Of a stretch of 5,756 nt of DNA, positions 5,244 through 5,756 are shown piece by piece. The position numbers and the translations under genes are program-made. Positions within the stretch are counted from its first letter, which is position 1. Every line of letters starts with the position of its first letter. The notes beneath the pieces were generated by a model, which had not been told where the DNA came from, ran no database searches, and saw only the letters and a list, made by a program, of their open reading frames with translations. Location: assembly GCA_035570275.1 (NCBI GenBank), contig DATMNI010000129.1, positions 1 through 5,756 on the forward strand, given 5' to 3'. The DNA comes from DATMNI01 sp035570275 (GTDB lineage Bacteria; Acidobacteriota; Terriglobia; Bryobacterales; Bryobacteraceae).

Positions 5244-5756
5244 GTGACGGCTTCCTCATTTCCGGCTTCGCTCCCCAATACGCTGACGCGGCGGCAGTCA
5301 GCCGAATCGGCTACGTCCTCGGGCACGGGCGTCAGAGGTAGGGTTGCGGGCAGCCGCGGCGTAGAGTCCGACACGGGGGAGGCAGGTGGCGAGACGTCAG
5401 GCTTCCCTGCTCTCTTCGGCGACCTGATCGGCGGGGACGGGCAGCGGGATGCAAGGCAACGCTTGAAGCCGGGTATGAAGTCCGGCGCCAAGTCCGATGC
5501 CAAGCTCCTAAGAAAGGATGATGGCACGCCTGTTGCCCTGCCGAACCCGCTGGATACAAACCCGCTCGATACATTCACGCCAAAAGCCGTGGAGACGGCC
5601 AATCTCTCGTTGGATCCAACCCTCGGGGAACTTGGCGCGGATCTGTCGCTATCGTCAATTTCGCCTACCGAGCCTTCCACGATGGAATCCGATGGATTTG
5701 CCTCCGGTCTGCAGATCAACCAGATAACCGGGCCGGCCAGTCTGGAGACTGTACAG
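5244..5756 (+). CDS. Putative FliK-like hook-length control protein, N-terminal part (runs off window)
   Basis: The frame is open from the TAA at 5187-5189 to the right edge. I give the GTG at 5244 as start (171 codons visible). A rare ATT at 5193 would add 17 residues, and the first ATG is only at 5475; none has a good ribosome-binding site. The protein is rich in Gly, Ser, Thr, Asp, Leu and Pro and has no Cys, Trp, Tyr or His, as in a disordered protein exported through the flagellar apparatus. Around residue 53, GFPALFGDLIGG resembles the short FxALL-type helix near the FliK N-terminus. A Lys/Arg-rich patch (71-94) and short internal repeats follow. The conserved FliK C-terminal domain would lie beyond the window, so the identity rests on composition and context: divergent from flgF, behind a sigma-28-like promoter. 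The opposite strand is also open here, so even the strand is not certain. Confidence 0.45.
   Translation, partial: MTASSFPASLPNTLTRRQSAESATSSGTGVRGRVAGSRGVESDTGEAGGETSGFPALFGDLIGGDGQRDARQRLKPGMKSGAKSDAKLLRKDDGTPVALPNPLDTNPLDTFTPKAVETANLSLDPTLGELGADLSLSSISPTEPSTMESDGFASGLQINQITGPASLETVQ
5478..5501 (+). repeat. Tandem 12-bp in-frame repeat (KSGA-KSDA)
   Basis: AAGTCCGGCGCC (5478-5489) is followed directly by AAGTCCGATGCC (5490-5501), identical at 10 of 12 positions, and then another AAG. In the plus-strand frame it encodes KSGA KSDA K within a basic patch. The length is a multiple of three, so the duplication keeps the frame. Confidence 0.5.
5544..5573 (+). repeat. Tandem 15-bp in-frame repeat (NPLDT-NPLDT)
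   Basis: AACCCGCTGGATACA (5544-5558) is followed directly by AACCCGCTCGATACA (5559-5573), identical at 14 of 15 positions. In the plus-strand frame it encodes NPLDT twice; the single difference (CTG versus CTC) is silent. Both arms stay in frame, as expected for a recent slippage or duplication in a flexible protein that tolerates length change. Confidence 0.6.

Noticed and set aside
5186..5719. 177-codon minus-strand open frame opposite the FliK-like gene
   Set aside because: It begins with TTG and has no ribosome-binding site. Its Ser/Pro/Arg-rich product with scattered Cys resembles no family I know, and its wobble positions coincide with the plus-strand frame. Kept as an open question in the findings.

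Overview
The window holds part of a flagellar gene cluster from a diderm (Gram-negative-type) bacterium with GC-rich DNA. The presence of FlgH (L ring) and FlgI (P ring) requires an outer membrane and peptidoglycan. The general look of the proteins and the gene order suggest a soil-type lineage such as Acidobacteriota. That placement is an impression from sequence style, not a demonstrated match.

Layout, left to right. (1) Positions 1-293, plus strand: the 3' part of fliS, the flagellin export chaperone, whose start lies off the window. (2) 294-492: a 199-bp spacer between convergent genes, with no credible gene and two strong inverted repeats (343-378 and 432-478) that probably end transcription from one or both sides. 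(3) 5022 down to 493, minus strand: a compact operon in transcription order flgF-flgG-flgA-flgH-flgI-flgJ. Apart from a 46-nt gap between flgF and flgG, the junctions are two ATGA overlaps, a 2-nt gap, and a stop and start sharing one base (TAGTG), so translation is probably coupled. (4) 5023-5243: a divergent intergenic region with a good match to a sigma-28 (FliA) promoter reading rightward and an 8-bp-stem hairpin downstream of it. (5) From about 5193 or 5244 to the right edge, plus strand: an open frame encoding a low-complexity protein lacking Cys, Trp, Tyr and His, most likely the N-terminal part of a FliK-type hook-length control protein. It is truncated by the window.

How the genes work together: FlgF (proximal rod) and FlgG (distal rod) build the drive shaft. 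FlgJ is the rod-cap/rod-binding protein, here without a cell-wall hydrolase domain. FlgA is the periplasmic chaperone for FlgI, which forms the P ring, and FlgH forms the L ring. FliS keeps flagellin soluble and delivers it for export. The FliK-like protein would set hook length. The operon thus codes for the section of the basal body that crosses peptidoglycan and outer membrane.

I found no sign of an undescribed system, mobile element, CRISPR array or RNA gene. The most unusual points are the protein-sorting signals: FlgH lacks the lipoprotein cysteine expected of its family, while FlgA has a lipobox-like LAGC in a very short signal peptide. Also notable are the sigma-28-like promoter and the set of short repeats and hairpins in the spacers.
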